DNA from: Pocillopora verrucosa
Taxonomy: Eukaryota > Cnidaria > Anthozoa > Scleractinia > Pocilloporidae
DNA: 64,000 nt
NCBI RefSeq assembly: GCF_036669915.1
Contig: NC_089314.1
Coordinates: 10,616,665 to 10,680,664 of the forward strand
Reading direction: 5' to 3'
Positions 22,801 to 34,807 of the stretch are shown piece after piece; position 1 is the stretch's first letter; each line of letters begins with the position of its first letter. The position numbers and the translations under genes were made by a program. The notes beneath the pieces were generated by a model. The model worked only from the letters and a program-made list of their open reading frames with translations, was not told the DNA's origin and ran no database searches.

Positions 22801-24809
22801 CAGTTTATAACTTGTTAACTACTTGGTTCTGCAAAAGTTTTTTATTCATACACACACTAATCAAAGTTATAATCCTATCTAGAACTAAACTCACAAGTTT
22901 ATATATTTGGTAGCATTTCTGCATATATCACGGTTGGGACCATATACACTTATTAACAAGTATTTATATTGCGACAAAACATGACAAGATGTGAATGGTG
23001 GAATGAATAGGATTAATGATAGCTCAAATGAATTGCTGATTATGTAACACAACTTACAGTGGTTAAGAATATATGAAAGTCATATATTTGAACTGCAGAT
23101 AAAGACGTTAATGAAAGTGATCCTCGCAGTAATGTGCACTACTTAGGCAGTAGTGAAAATAAGGCCTGAAAAAAATTCAGGCCTGTACGGGATTTGAACC
23201 CATGACCTCTGCGATACCGGTGCAGTGCTAGACGCTAGAGTAGAGCGCTGCACCGGTATCGCAGAGGTCATGGGTTCAAATCCCGTACAGGCCTGAATTT
23301 TTTTCAGGCCTTATTTTCACTACTGCCTAAGTAGTGCACATTACTGCGAGGATCACTTTCATTAACAACTTACAGTGTTTTTATGAATGGATGGGGTGGA
23401 GTTCATGAAATGTACTGGAATGAAACCTGGCAGTTTGTCAGATATGGTTTGGAAAAAAAATTGGAGTACTGAATTTGAGGCTTTAGTCAGCAGCTTGGTG
23501 ACTTGCCTTTGGCAGCCACTGAAGGATTGGCATGAATTTGTGACAACATTACCTGTAACATGATCTGTGCAAATTCTTCTCAATCAGGTACAAATTGGCT
23601 AAAGATGTTGATGGACAGTTAAAGCAAATGGTGCAAGATCTCAAATCAATCATTGAACATCTTAATACTGCAAATACTCAGCAACAGGACTCAGATGACC
23701 CTGTAAGTGATTGCTGATTGGTATTGTTGAAATTTTGAAAGAAACAATAATTTAACAAAAATCAAAAACAGCGTTTTGTCTCTACACTCCCTCTTCTATT
23801 GTGGTTTTTGACTCTTTGTTTGTGTTTAGATCGCACAGATTGCCAAGATTTTGAATGCACACATGAATTCACTACAGTGGATAGATCAAAATTCAGGTGA
23901 GCCACAAAGAGATTAGGAACCATCCTTCTTAGCAGTTAATGTTAAGAGGAGGGTGGGTGGGAGCAGTTCAAATTCTTGAATTCAAAGGCTATAATCAACC
24001 ATTACTCTCACTGCTTGGTAAATACATTTTAGTTTTTTTTTTTTTGGTGAAGGATTATCGTAATGGTAATTTACCTGGAACAAAGAAAAAGACTAGTTTA
24101 GATCTTGCTGACCTGTATTCTTTTTTTTTTCTTGTGAGGGACTGAGTTTTGTTTTCTCTGACTGAGTTACTGTTTGACTGATTGATAAACTTAATCACTT
24201 CACTGATGGTTAATCAACTGACTCACACACACTAATTTTTATGTAACTCATCAATTAATGGTATTTTCCCAGAGTTTTTCTTTCTCAGGTGCCAAAAGTC
24301 ATTTTGAAGTGTTGGGTGGAAGTTATGAATTACCCATAATAAGCTTCTTTTTCCTGTAGGAATCCTTCAGAGAAAGGTTGAAGAGATTTCTCGCCTCAGT
24401 GAAACAAGGAGAAAAGAACAGGAAAGAAACTTTAGATTGGTGAGTTTTTGGCAAAGGGGTATTCTTTTCCTGGAGAGTACAGATTTAGACAATTTTTTTT
24501 TTTTTAGCATCCCCAATAAAAGAGATCTAGTTTAATTCTGGAGAGCACAGTTTGTCTCAATGGCACCTCTGGGATAGTAACCCTACCATCAAGGGCAGGT
24601 TTAGAGTTTGTATGTTTAGAGTTTTGTTATGAACAGAGCATTGTGTAAGAATAAATTCTACATTTGACTCTTCAAAAATGATTCTAAAACAACCCTCTTG
24701 TAAAGGAATGTCAATGTCTATGGATTTCATGGTTGCAAGCCTGTGTTTCCTTGACAAATGGATCATCATATTGGTTTTCTATCTCTCTTTCTTGCAGGCA
24801 TTTGATTGA
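16841..24809 (+). CDS. NUP62: Nucleoporin p62, FG-repeat central channel protein
   Basis: Central-channel nuclear pore protein that forms the NUP62-NUP58-NUP54 complex. Twelve exons: 16841-17015, 17559-17876, 18579-19316, 19519-19555, 20416-20494, 21267-21362, 21971-22020, 22651-22788, 23588-23702, 23830-23896, 24360-24439, 24798-24809; about 634 residues. The first two thirds are Ser/Thr/Gly-rich with some 14 FG motifs (FSFGTP, FQFGST, LTFGQT, ISFGTP). From about residue 437 the Nsp1-type coiled coil begins: LTYKQLEELINK, AQVNSWDRLLMENGEK, LDQELDFI-like LDQELDFIMAQQQELEEML, YKLAKDVDGQLKQM, SLQWIDQNSG, RRKEQERNFRLAFD. The last exon encodes only AFD plus the stop. It is longer than the human protein (522), mainly through the FG region in the 738-bp exon 3. 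Intron 8 holds a perfect tRNA-like palindrome. Confidence 0.97.
17928..18120. repeat. Dispersed GATGACGTCA-type repeat, copy 2, with 15-bp hairpin arms
   Basis: Related to 3790-3990 and 34345-34470. Its right part carries perfect inverted arms AGATTCCAAGTTGCC (18039-18053) and GGCAACTTGGAATCT (18095-18109). Intron 2 of NUP62. Confidence 0.5.
20683..20894 (+). repeat. TTAACCCTTT-type short element, type A
   Basis: Begins TTAACCCTTTAACTCCCAAG and ends AAAGGGTTAA, so the ends are inverted repeats. Internal blocks ATTCTCCTTAC and GTAAGGAGAAATTCTG are also mutually inverted. Related copies at 32743, 44205 and 54778. NUP62 intron 5. Confidence 0.65.
21537..21735 (+). repeat. TTAACCCTTT-type short element, type B, decayed ends
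   Basis: Internal order TTTACACCCTAACATC, TTCTCCATACTG, TATACATTTCCT, AACAATCAAGAGC, TCATGAACTTAATG, GATACTATTGGG matches copies at 37631 and 46166. It lies inside NUP62 intron 6, where it creates a misleading open frame. Confidence 0.55.
23049..23377. mobile_element. Palindromic tRNA-like insertion with 13-bp target duplication
   Basis: Bases 23107-23225 and 23248-23366 are perfect 119-bp inverted copies around a 22-bp spacer. Each arm carries the 3' half of the tRNA-like sequence of 3124-3195 plus its TTCAGG hairpin tail. The whole is flanked by ACAACTTACAGTG at 23049-23061 and 23365-23377. The left shoulder (23062-23106) resembles the non-tRNA part of the dimer at 3049-3557. NUP62 intron 8. 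Confidence 0.75.
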
Positions 24810-26050
24810 TAATTTCATAACTTCTCAACTCTTCCAATACAAGTTGTACAACATCAGCTATTGTAATGTATAGTGTTTAACTTTACACTGCTGTCGGCAT
24901 AATGGGTCTTTTTAGGTATGAGATGGAAAAATGAGCTAGGAACCTGTGAGAAGAAAAATTTATGAGTGTCTTGTCTTGTAGCTTTGCCTTGTGGTTTCAC
25001 AGTTTTCCTGTCTCTCTATATATTTTGAAGATTCCTACCATCCTTACCATAAGCTAGGCAAGCATAATAGTAGAACTGTCATATGGTGTTAGTATCCTAA
25101 CAAGTCAGTAGATTACAAGGCTTCAACTATTCTTTTTTAATAGATTAAACAGTCAACTTTTGTTGCCAGTCAACTCATTGTTGCCTTTGAATTCATTGTG
25201 ACCTTTATAATTAACAGGGGCTGATTCTTACTTCCTGCCCTCCCTGTGGCTCTTGTATTGCAAGAGTTTCCCTTGCACAATATTAGGCTTTGGCAATTGG
25301 AAATTTGAATGTGACAATGTCAGGACCTCCCTTGCCTAGACAAATGGACTTCATAAGCAATCTTTAGTTTAAGTGGGGTAACCAACCTCATTCCTAGGAC
25401 TTTTCTCATCTTCTTCCAATTTTTAAGCCAAAAGCCCCAGGAATGAAGTTGACCATTACTGAAAGATGTTCCCTCTTGGTTAACTGTGATGTGTAAGATG
25501 GTAGTGGATAGACCACAATTGCATCTAAATCCCGGCCTTGTTCCCTTCTTGCGTTTTTGATTCCCATCCTTGTGAGCCAGATCTCATTTTCTCGGGAACA
25601 AAAATAGCTTAAGTCCAGTTCCCATTTTCCCAAGCTTGTGTGGCTAGCGGTTTCTTGGACGCTCGATGAAAAATGAAGTCGGCAGAGCTCCAAAAACGAG
25701 GAGCGGAGGTGTGGCTGTGACACCCCTCTCGTTTTCTTCCATATCTCTCCCGGAGTTGCGCTTTCGCCGCTCGTTTTCACAGTTGCGCTTGCTTGACGCT
25801 TTAAACCCATCAATTACGCAAGCAAAATTTTGCCCATTCCATTTTTCTTTGAAAAACATACACTATACTTAGAAAAGTAGGAAAGAATTCTAACTACAGT
25901 TGTTGAAATCTTGTATTGTACTGCCGCTATTTTTACCCACTCCCTCCCCTTAGTGGTTTCCCGCAGGTTATCCCGTATCCCGAACGTTGGGCCATATCTG
26001 GCAAAAGTCTGGGTCAGAGTCACAATTTGTTAGCGGAGAAATAGTTGAAT
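24810..26050. other. NUP62 3' flank and PPP1R2 5' flank
   Basis: Contains the NUP62 3' untranslated region and the PPP1R2 promoter. The middle (about 25390-25830) is less AT-rich, with GCTCGTTTTC and GTTGCGC blocks and a long minus-strand open frame that has no recognisable domain. It looks like a dispersed repeat, though no second copy is visible in this window. Confidence 0.35.
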
Positions 26051-29000
26051 ATGGAGGAGGACGCCAATCAACCTAAAAAAGGCATTTTGAGGAACAAGTC
26101 TGAAGATAAACACCAGTATGTATCGCTTTCAATAACAATTAACCTGTTGATATTTTTGTTACCGAAGGTATTTTTGTCTCCAAGTGATCTATGGCGCGTC
26201 AGTAGAATTCCTGACTTACAGCACGCGCGTCCTAAACCTTTACATTTAATTTAATACTAATGCTGTAGTTAACTTTACTACTTTTTCTTTTTCGGTGTTG
26301 TAAGGTAACAGTCATCTCCTTGAATGGAGTTTTGATAGGTTTAGATTTACTTGTACTGTTCACACTTTGCTCGAGACTGAAATGAACACAAAATTTGGAA
26401 TGAACACAGCTGTGCAATGAAGAATATTCCTGTCAACCTGTAATTTAGGCGTGCGATCACAATATTGAACTCAAAACATCTTTTCTTCTGCTCTTCTGTA
26501 AGTCTTCTGAGAAATATTTTTTCCCTCACAATATTGCATATACCTTGTCGAATTCGATGCAAACTGCTGATTATCCTTGAACGAAATAGCATAGTTCGTG
26601 GTTCGCTTCTTTCGCTCGACTTACATGGGAATTCTGGTGTACTCATTTTGCGACGTTGGTTGATAATCGTGAACTAAGGTTTTACTCATTGCTTTGATTA
26701 TGAAAAAAAAAACTTAGATCTCGACAGTAATTTTCGCTCGCATCCACCTGAAAGTGGAAAAAAAATGAGGTACAAATTTTTATTATTTGTAACAGGAGTC
26801 CCTGCATGCATTTAGGGAGCAGATGTGCAGAAATAAGCTCAAAAGGGTTTTTGAAATTTTAATTTATCACCCTGTTTGTGGTATAGGTGTTCCATCGACT
26901 CTAATTTTTTATTGCTTGGTGATTTGTTAAATCTACCTTGAAAAGGTGTAGATTAATGAATCTCAGCTGAAATTTTCGGTATTTCTAATGAAGCACTTTT
27001 GATATCTTAGTGTAAATTTTGAATTTTATTTTTTCGGTTTGGATCAGAAATCAAACAGAGATACAGCTGAGGGTGAAATACCTACTTTACACGGGCGCAG
27101 TGTTAAGATACAACAGAGCTTATAAAATTAGTTTGTATTGTTTGACTTAAGCCTGCCTCTTCTTAATTCTTTCTTATTTGCATGGAAATCTTGAATATGT
27201 AAATTGTAAATATACTCTCAAGTGGTGTCTGCAATGCATACTAAATTCGTAAGAGATAATTTTTTTCCTCTATCTTAGTCAGGGAATAAATTTTTAATTT
27301 CTCTGATAATGGTGAAGCTAATATGTGGCTTCAAGGCATGTAAACATATCAATTGTTTTGTTTTAGGTGTGACTTTATATACAACTTTTTTCCAATGAAG
27401 TGTTTTGATGGAAGTGAATTTATGTTAGAGATTTTCATTTTCTGATTAACATTTGATTACAATCTTTCACTATTTTTCAAATATTTTTGTATATGAAATT
27501 ACCATAAACAGTTCTGGGAAATTTTTCTCTACTGAGTTCTTACTAAAAAAAAATTTACTACCCACATAAGGATAATAATTTAAATTTTAATCTTGGAATA
27601 TGGAATTTTGAAATATTGTTTTCATGATAATTTCATCACAACTTGACTGGTGTGCTGAAGATCCTTTCCAATTTTCTTAGAAGTTCCATAACATTCTGTT
27701 CCCGTGAAATAGTGCCGCTTCCTGTAATTAATGCTAATAGTTAAAACAATGTTTTCCTGTGAGCAACACCTGTTATGTTCACAACTACATCCTGGGTGGC
27801 AAAATTTTTAGATTTGGAATTTTAAAAGAGGGTTATGGATTCCTCTGTGCAAAATTAAATTTATGAAAATGAGTAGTAAATACAGAGCGGATGTTATCCA
27901 AAGTTAATCCCTATTCATGCAAGAATTTAGTGATCATAATCTTGGATCACATTATGGAAAAGTGTACAATATGTTCTGTGTAGTTCAAATATTGTCAATC
28001 ATGTTTCATGTGATATCTTTGAATAGTAGATCTGTTTGAAAAAGTGTGAGTAAGGGAAAATTGAATCATAGTTTGTATGTTTTTAAAGGTCAGCAGGTTC
28101 AAATTCAAGTTAAGTTCTGCTTATGAAAATTGTGGTGTCTAGACTGGGCCAACTTCAATATATTTTGGTTGGAAAATATGGTTTTTTTTGAAGATTGATC
28201 TTTACCTTCGGTTTTAGTGATTAGATTAGATGGGAATGTTGGAAACAGAAACTAAGATAAATCTTGGATTTCAACTATTTAATCAATGAGAGGAAGTAAA
28301 GATTCTTAAATAAAGAATTATTTCTCACTCTTCCATTTATTTCTTTCTAACCCTAAACTTTTTACCATTTATGTGAATAAGGACACTGATGTAATCTGTA
28401 GTAAACAAACTGAAAGTATATATTTGGATAATATGCAATTAATGACTGAACAGGAGTACAAGGTCTGAGGGTCATGACAAGAACTAAATAATATTTTTCC
28501 TTCTCCTTGACCAAACTCAGTCAGTAAGTATTTTTACCGTATGACTACTAAGTGTTGAAAATTTTGTTGTAACCTCAATAGGACACAGTTGACAGGTGCA
28601 TGTGGTACAACCACAAAATAGATTTTACATAAAAATCTTTTACTTTTTCTTTTTTGGTCAGAACAAGAAACTCAAATTTCATTTTCTAATTTTGGTTTTC
28701 TTTTAGTGTTGGCAACAAAGCAGGGCCAAATGGCTTTTTCTGGATTGGCTTTTGTCAACCTGTTCATCCTTACATGTGTCTACCCTCACCAAAGTTTTTT
28801 CTATGGGATTGTGTATGGGGCGGGGGGAAGAAGGGGGAAGGGGGAGGGGAGGAGAAGAGGGAAGAAGGGGGAGAAGAGGGAAGGAGGGGGGAGAAGAGGG
28901 AAGGAGGGGGTGGGTTGTGTTTTTGTGATAAAACCTCTCAAACAGGTTTCATAGCATAGAGGGCACATGGCACATAGCACATAGCCAGTCTGTCTCAGTA

Positions 29001-32000
29001 GAATTACAGCAGTTAAAATATAGAGAATTAATTTTGAACAATTTCAAATGCTCTTAATTTCAGCTCAGGTATTCATTGGGATGAAATGAATATTTTGATG
29101 ACACATCATCCCCCAGATAAAGACTATGGCCATATGAAGATCAATGAACCTCCGACGCCATACAGTAAATGGAAAGATCCAGGTGATGATGAAGGTGAAG
29201 GGACAGCAGATCCCTTTTCTGACGATGAAGCTGATCCACAAAAGTTAGATCCAGAAAACTTACATGACAGGTAAGTGATGCAGTTAAGGGTTTTAACCCC
29301 CAGAAGTGATGAACTTGTAACTTCCCCTTGCAATTCCAATATGTTATCTTGCCAACAAGTAGGGAGAGTAAAAAAACTTATTGTATCAGTAAGAGGGCAT
29401 TATGCTGTTATAACTCTTAAGTCCCCTGTCTGATTTACAAGGAACTGTTTGGCAGTCAGTAGGGAGAAATTCAAATTGGATCTTGCAACTCAAAGACAGG
29501 GTTCTCAAAAGATTTTTAAGTAGGAGGTGATCACTGATAAAGTAGGAGGCCTCTTTACCATGTTTCACCGTGAATGCCTGGACTCAAGTAAAATGGTGTT
29601 CATCGATCGAATCCAGAAACATAGGCAAGTTTCCCGGTTTTGTTTAGATCACAGTCATGCAAGAAACGGAAGAGAAATTTGGAAACAACTCAAGCAAACT
29701 TGCAGAACAAAACAAAGAAAAGAAAAGTGACTTAAACACAAAGTAAGCAGCTATAAATCCCAAAGTAAGCGGCTATAAATCCCAAAGTAAGCAGCGATCA
29801 ATCACCAGGTGCCACCTTCCATTGAGAACCCTGAAAGGGTTAAGAGTTTTGACCCATGGTTAACAGATGGTGCTGTAGTGTGATTATCCTCTCATGTGTG
29901 TGTGATTGCATAGTCCTGAAAAGGACTCTTAGGGAGAAAATTAACTGAATTTTCTGCAATGTGACTAGCACTCCAAAATGTTACAGTCTTGATTGCCATT
30001 GCTGATAGACAAAAAATCTTGATGACAAAATGTGTTGTGGTGATAATCTTGCACCCTATAATCAGCAGTCATATAGCAAGCTGCAATTTTTTTTTCTTTA
30101 ATTTGTTGTTTATGGTCTTAAGATAAATTGGGATAAACATTTGCATGAGAAATTGAGCTTGGAATGAACTGCCTGAGCTAACCACAGATTGGGTAGCTCA
30201 GGTTGTAGAGTGTTGGACTGTGTGTGGGAGGTTGACAGTTCAAACCCTTGACCGCAACATTCAGGGTCTTGAAATAACTGAGAAGAACCGGTTGTCTTTG
30301 CTATGACATCCGCAAATGCTCGGAAATCGTAGTCTTCTTAGATAAGGATGATAAACCACAGGCCCTGTCTCCTGCATCTTCTCTGTGCTGGTTAGCAAGG
30401 GACATAAAGAACCAACACACTTCTTGCAAAGAGTAGAGAAGGTAGCTCCCATTGTTGTGGTCTGGCCTTCTTTCCAAAATGGGGGCACCTACAAAATCTC
30501 CTTCTAAAAATTGTAAAATGCTTATTATCAGTCAGGCCAAGTGTTGTAAATTTCAGTAGGGCATGATTATGGATAATACCTCATATCAGTGCTACATTAT
30601 CATCCGCCCTGGTGAGTAGTAAAAATTAGGCTGTTGTTCCAAGAAAGTCTGTTTTTAGTTGAGACTGTAAATGTGGAAGAGTGTTTAGTGTTTGACAGTG
30701 TTGTAACATATACTTCATTGACCAGGATCAAAGATGCTCCAAAGAGAGGCTCCTGGGATGAAAATGCAGACGATGATGATGATGATGATGATGATGATAT
30801 TGACGAGGATTTATCAGAAAGTCAGAAAGGTGAGAAACATACTCAGTTTGATTGTCATATCTCTCAGTTACTATAAATATGCCCTGTGAGCAGTTAATTT
30901 AGCATGTTGTGTTCTACTGCACTGACAGCATGCTAAAATCTGACTCCGGTTTTGTTGGCTAAGTTTCCTGTTTCATCCTCAGTAAGTGAATGGAATTTTA
31001 AATCTTTCATTTTCTTTACAATTTGTGTGTGAGTTTGCTGAAGACTGATTTATGATTTCAAACTACCCCACTTTGTTTTGAGCATGTATCAGGTATTTAA
31101 GGCTGCTGCATGGGACTATAAATCATTTCTTAAGTCTTTCAGTCATTTAGTAGACTTGTCCTACGTATTTGCTAACCTCATATTTTTGCTTGGAATTGTG
31201 ACTTATGGCCTCTTGTTTTTTCCCATATGATTTATCACCTGGGCTCTGAGGCCTTAAGTTGAATACAGTCTCAGGCTTCTGTGTGCAGGCTATAAATTGT
31301 AAGGGCAAATATTTGGGCTGTAACTTTAAGTGTAGACCTCAAACTTGGTTTGTAAGAGGTACATGATAAGTAATAATTTGTTTGTTTCCCTTATCTCTAG
31401 AACATAAAAAAGCATTTAAAGACAAGAGAAGGGTACACTACAACGAATATTCTAAAGTTAAACTTGCAAGGAAACTTATAGAGCAAGAGTTAAAAGATCT
31501 AGAAGATGACAATGATGGTTCATTAGACTCAGCAAAGGAAGGATCAAGTTCAACAGATGCTTGTGCAGCTGATACTCAGGTGGTCTATTGAGCTTTTAAC
31601 CATTTAGTCCTTAATCAAACTTTTACACCCCATGATCAGTATCCACATTCTCCATACCCTTCTCAATACATTTTCTTTGGTACTGAGAAGTAGAATTTGT
31701 TGAACAATCAAAGTTTTTTAGCTTGGTGATCATTTCCTTCACTATCATGTTTTTAATGAATGGTTCAGCAGTATTACTGTAAGGAGAAATTAGATACTGG
31801 TCACTCTTAGGGTTTAAACGGTTAACAGTGAGCAGCCACTAAATTCTCCTTGCATCATCACCACTGAATCAAACATTAACCCTTTCACTCACAAGATCTC
31901 TTTTATTAGTAATTATTTTTACTGTCTGTCATACAATTCCTATTTTGTTTGCTTATTTTCCTGCTTGCCTTTGGAGTAAGCAGTAAAGTTGACATAGGTT

Positions 32001-32301
32001 TTTGGAGATTCATGAGATATTAAGTCACCAGAATTTATGCAGTCTCCATGGCAGCTCATTTGACATCTTGAAAAGGGTAACATTCTGGAATGTAAACCTT
32101 GATCAGGGCATGAACTTCAATGGATGTGGTTCTAATTATTTACTTTTTTATTAGTCTAATTGTAAGTCAATAAAACAATGATATGTACCTTAGCTTATTC
32201 TACCTGCAGTTTTGGAATGTTACTATTTTTCTCTTTTTCTTGTTTTTCAATCTCCTTGACCTGTTTTTACTTTTCCTTTTTTCCAGATGGATGAGACATA
32301 G
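26051..32301 (+). CDS. PPP1R2: Protein phosphatase 1 regulatory inhibitor subunit 2
   Basis: Inhibitor-2, a largely disordered regulator of the PP1 catalytic subunit. Exons: 26051-26115, 29064-29270, 30726-30829, 31401-31579 and 32287-32301, giving about 189 residues. Landmarks: KKGILRNK near residue 10 (PP1-binding), [20 protein letters not shown] near 26-45, EPPTPY near 50-55 with the Thr phosphorylated by GSK3 in relatives, and KRRVHYNE near 134-141, part of the helix that enters the PP1 active site. A run of ten Asp residues is coded by GAC(GAT)9. Exon 4 has a weak donor (GTGGTC). If not spliced there it reads three codons on to a stop at 31591, so two C-termini are possible. Intron 1 is nearly 3 kb and holds a homopurine tract. 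Confidence 0.95.
28815..28914 (+). repeat. Homopurine, G-run-rich tract in PPP1R2 intron 1
   Basis: About 100 bases almost wholly of G and A on the transcribed-sense strand, with many runs of four to six G. It could form G-quadruplexes or a triplex. It lies about 150 bases before exon 2. Confidence 0.75.
30191..30500 (+). mobile_element. tRNA-derived SINE-like element
   Basis: The head has a pol III A-box-like GTAGCTCAGGTTGTAGAGTG and a B-box-like GACAGTTCAAACCC (30234-30247). A tRNA-unrelated body follows (GGATGATAAACCACAGGC, GGGACATAAAGAACC, ACACACTTCTTGCAAAGAG). The layout is that of a tRNA-derived SINE. Its sequence is unlike the tRNA-like element at 3049. PPP1R2 intron 2. Confidence 0.6.
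31593..31822 (+). repeat. TTAACCCTTT-type short element, type B
   Basis: Blocks TTTACACCCCATGATCAG, ATTCTCCATACCC, GATCATTTCCTTCAC, GTAAGGAGAAATTAGATACT and the end AAACGGTTAA. It begins only 2 bases after the alternative PPP1R2 stop codon. Confidence 0.6.
31876..31960 (+). repeat. TTAACCCTTT-type short element, type A, truncated
   Basis: Begins TTAACCCTTTCACTCACAAG and runs through TTAGTAATTATTTTTACTG and CATACAATTC, then loses similarity. Confidence 0.5.
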
Positions 32302-32742
32302 GACCATATTGATTGTTGCTCAAGTCTAAATGACGTAGTCTTGTAATATTGTACAACTAGCAAGAAAATGTTGACAGATTGTAACTGTAAACTGTACAGA
32401 TAGGAAACAGCAGCAAGAATAAGATTATATGAAAAAAAATATTTGATTGTAGGTATATCTAGCTTAATTTACAGAACAACAGAAGATTCCATGTTTACGA
32501 GTGTCTTGGCAGAAATAAAGAAAAATAAGGAAAAACTTGAGACAAGAATAATTTGTAAGTGTTTGATGCACATTCTACCTTTGATACAAAGTTATAAATT
32601 ATTGTCCATATAGTAAAAATCTTTTTAGTGGCCTGCACAGGAGGTGCGCTTTTTAACTGGTGTTAGAGGTAAACTTATCCTTGCTTGAGCCAGAAGTCAT
32701 GTCACTGATACAGAAGTCATAGATATGGCTGTTTTTCTCTGT

Positions 32743-32961
32743 TTAACCTTTTAACTCTCAAGATCTGATTTAGAATTCTCCCATTTAGCTGCAACACATT
32801 TCCTTGTGACTTAGTTACAAGAATTAGGTGTTAGATCAAGATAACTGCTTCTATCCCGTAACTTAGTATTTTCATCACATAGCTGTGTACTGGATAATGT
32901 ATAGATATTGTATAGGGAGAAGTTACATGTTAATCACTACTTCTGGGCATTTAAGGGTTAA
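32743..32961 (+). repeat. TTAACCCTTT-type short element, type A variant
   Basis: Begins TTAACCTTTTAACTCTCAAG and ends TTTAAGGGTTAA, with AGAATTCTCCCA and TATAGGGAGAAGTTAC inside. A related partial copy begins near 62756. Confidence 0.6.
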
Positions 32962-33933
32962 CATTTTACATGCATTCTCACCAGGCAACAGCTTTGTTAG
33001 CTGATTATTCTTAAGATTTACAAAGGGAAATATTTTAATCCTAATTTATTGTGATTCCCTCAAATACAAAACTAAGTTAAATTTTCAGATTAACAGTGCA
33101 AAGTTCTGTTAATCCTTATGTTCCCAAGATCTCAAAGTTTCTTTTTGTGACAAACATCACGCACTCCTTTAAAAGTCAATCTTTAGAATTTAATGTACTA
33201 ACAGGAAATTTTATTGTGCACAAAAATTAGAGTTTTTTTCAGAATTATAGATTATAAATGAACTTTTTTTACTTTAGATTTAGAGTGGTTGATTTAACAC
33301 TTCAACTCTAGCTTTGATTATCATTTTCTTATCTTTTTGTGGAAAATGTATTTCTCAAGATGCTTCTTTGCACCTATGGGAGTGTGAATAACTGAAATGA
33401 TAAACACAAGCTAACAAAGTTACTTAAAACAATGGAATAGTCCCAAGTTTTTTTTTATTATTGTGACCACCTCCATTTTCTTCGATAAATTCCACAAATT
33501 TTTTCAATGCACTTTGTGCTGTGAGGCAGAACGACAGTGATGGTATTAAATAGGCAGTATATTTACTCCATAAACACCTAGCTCCAGTTGTTGGATAACG
33601 CTATCCAATGGATAAATTCCCTTCTTCCTCAAAAAAAAATAACAGGTGAACAAAAGAAAATTAAGTTACTACGTAATGCAAGATCTTTGTGCAAGTTGCA
33701 GTATAAAGCTCTGAGACTTCCAGATTGACTACAAAAATAGCACTTAAACCTTCTTTGCACTGAACATCAAATTCAATGTCCACATAGATTAGATGTTAAA
33801 CAAGATAATTCATAATGGCTCAGTTTTCCGAGATGCATGTGTAAATTGGGTCTTCCTCAAATCAATCAGTTTACATGACCTTTATCCTCAAGTTGACAAA
33901 AGTAAACTTTGAGATAACAAATCTCTCCAAAAT

Positions 33934-34313
33934 TTCACTGCCCTCCCTCATAGTGTGATAATTTGTTATTATAAAAGTACAATGCCACAAAATAAACATC
34001 TAATCCTCCAGTAGCTATAGAATTTGTAAGATATGACCATGAAACAGCTCAATATTGCCACTATGGACTAAAACCACCTAGTGGAATTATCCATCATAAT
34101 TTCTTTGCTTACAAGAATTGATTCACTTCCCTCCCTCCTGGTATAATAATTTGTTATTACAAAAGTATAATGCCACAAAATAAATATGAAGTCCTCCAGT
34201 AGCTAGAGAATTTGTAAGATATGACCGTGAAATAGCCCAATATTGCCACTACCAACTAAAACCTCTTAGTGGAATTATTCATCATAATTTCTTTGCTTAC
34301 AAGAATTGATTCT
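33934..34313 (+). repeat. 198-bp tandem duplication
   Basis: Copy 1 starts at 33934 (TTCACTGCCCTCCCTC) and copy 2 at 34132 (TTCACTTCCCTCCCTC). They share most bases, including ATAATGCCACAAAATAAA-like, CCTCCAGTAGCTA and CATCATAATTTCTTTGC. Both are noncoding. Confidence 0.75.
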
Positions 34314-34344
34314 AAATTGTTATATGATAATCTTAATCAGACAC

Positions 34345-34470
34345 ATGATTCTCACTTATGATGGAGGACAGATACATAGATGATGTCACCATCAACAACA
34401 TTTTACTGTTTTATCGTGTTGCTGTACGTCTGTATAGTAATAGATTGCAGAAAACATCAAAATACACTAA
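34345..34470. repeat. Dispersed GATGACGTCA-type repeat, copy 3, partial
   Basis: GATTCTCACTTATGATGGAG, ACATAGATGATGTCACCATC and GTCTGTATAGTAATAGAT follow the block order of 17928-18120. Confidence 0.4.
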
Positions 34471-34807
34471 GAACATTATATTCTCTATACTGTTCTCTAT
34501 ACATTTCCTAAGGTGCTGACAAGGATAGTTAGCTTAATGATTAAAGTTCTCCCCTAACTTGTGCGCTATGCATATAATGTAAAAGTTCAGGTTGTCATTT
34601 ATTCAGTTTTGCTGCAAATTGATATTAAATATTTTATTGTTGGTAATGGGAGAAAATTAAGACTCAATACCTGCCAAATCTCAAAAGAAAGTGTTCCAAT
34701 TGATAACTTTTAAAAGTTAACCTCACACATTAAATTTGATTCATTGTTTGTCAGTCTAATGACATGCAAATTGATGAGAATCTTGTCACACATTGCATAC
34801 TGCTCAA

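Larger units (their letters stand above)
32302..34807. other. Convergent intergenic region PPP1R2 / GCAT
   Basis: Holds both 3' untranslated regions (a possible PPP1R2 poly(A) signal AATAAA at about 32515), one type A short element, a 198-bp tandem duplication and a partial GATGACGTCA-type repeat. No gene seen. Confidence 0.5.

Noticed and set aside
25406..25813. Minus-strand open frame of 135 codons
   Set aside because: No recognisable domain, poor protein-like pattern and overlapping frames on both strands; likely a repeat.
30261..30488. Minus-strand open frame of 75 codons
   Set aside because: It lies wholly in the SINE-like element body.
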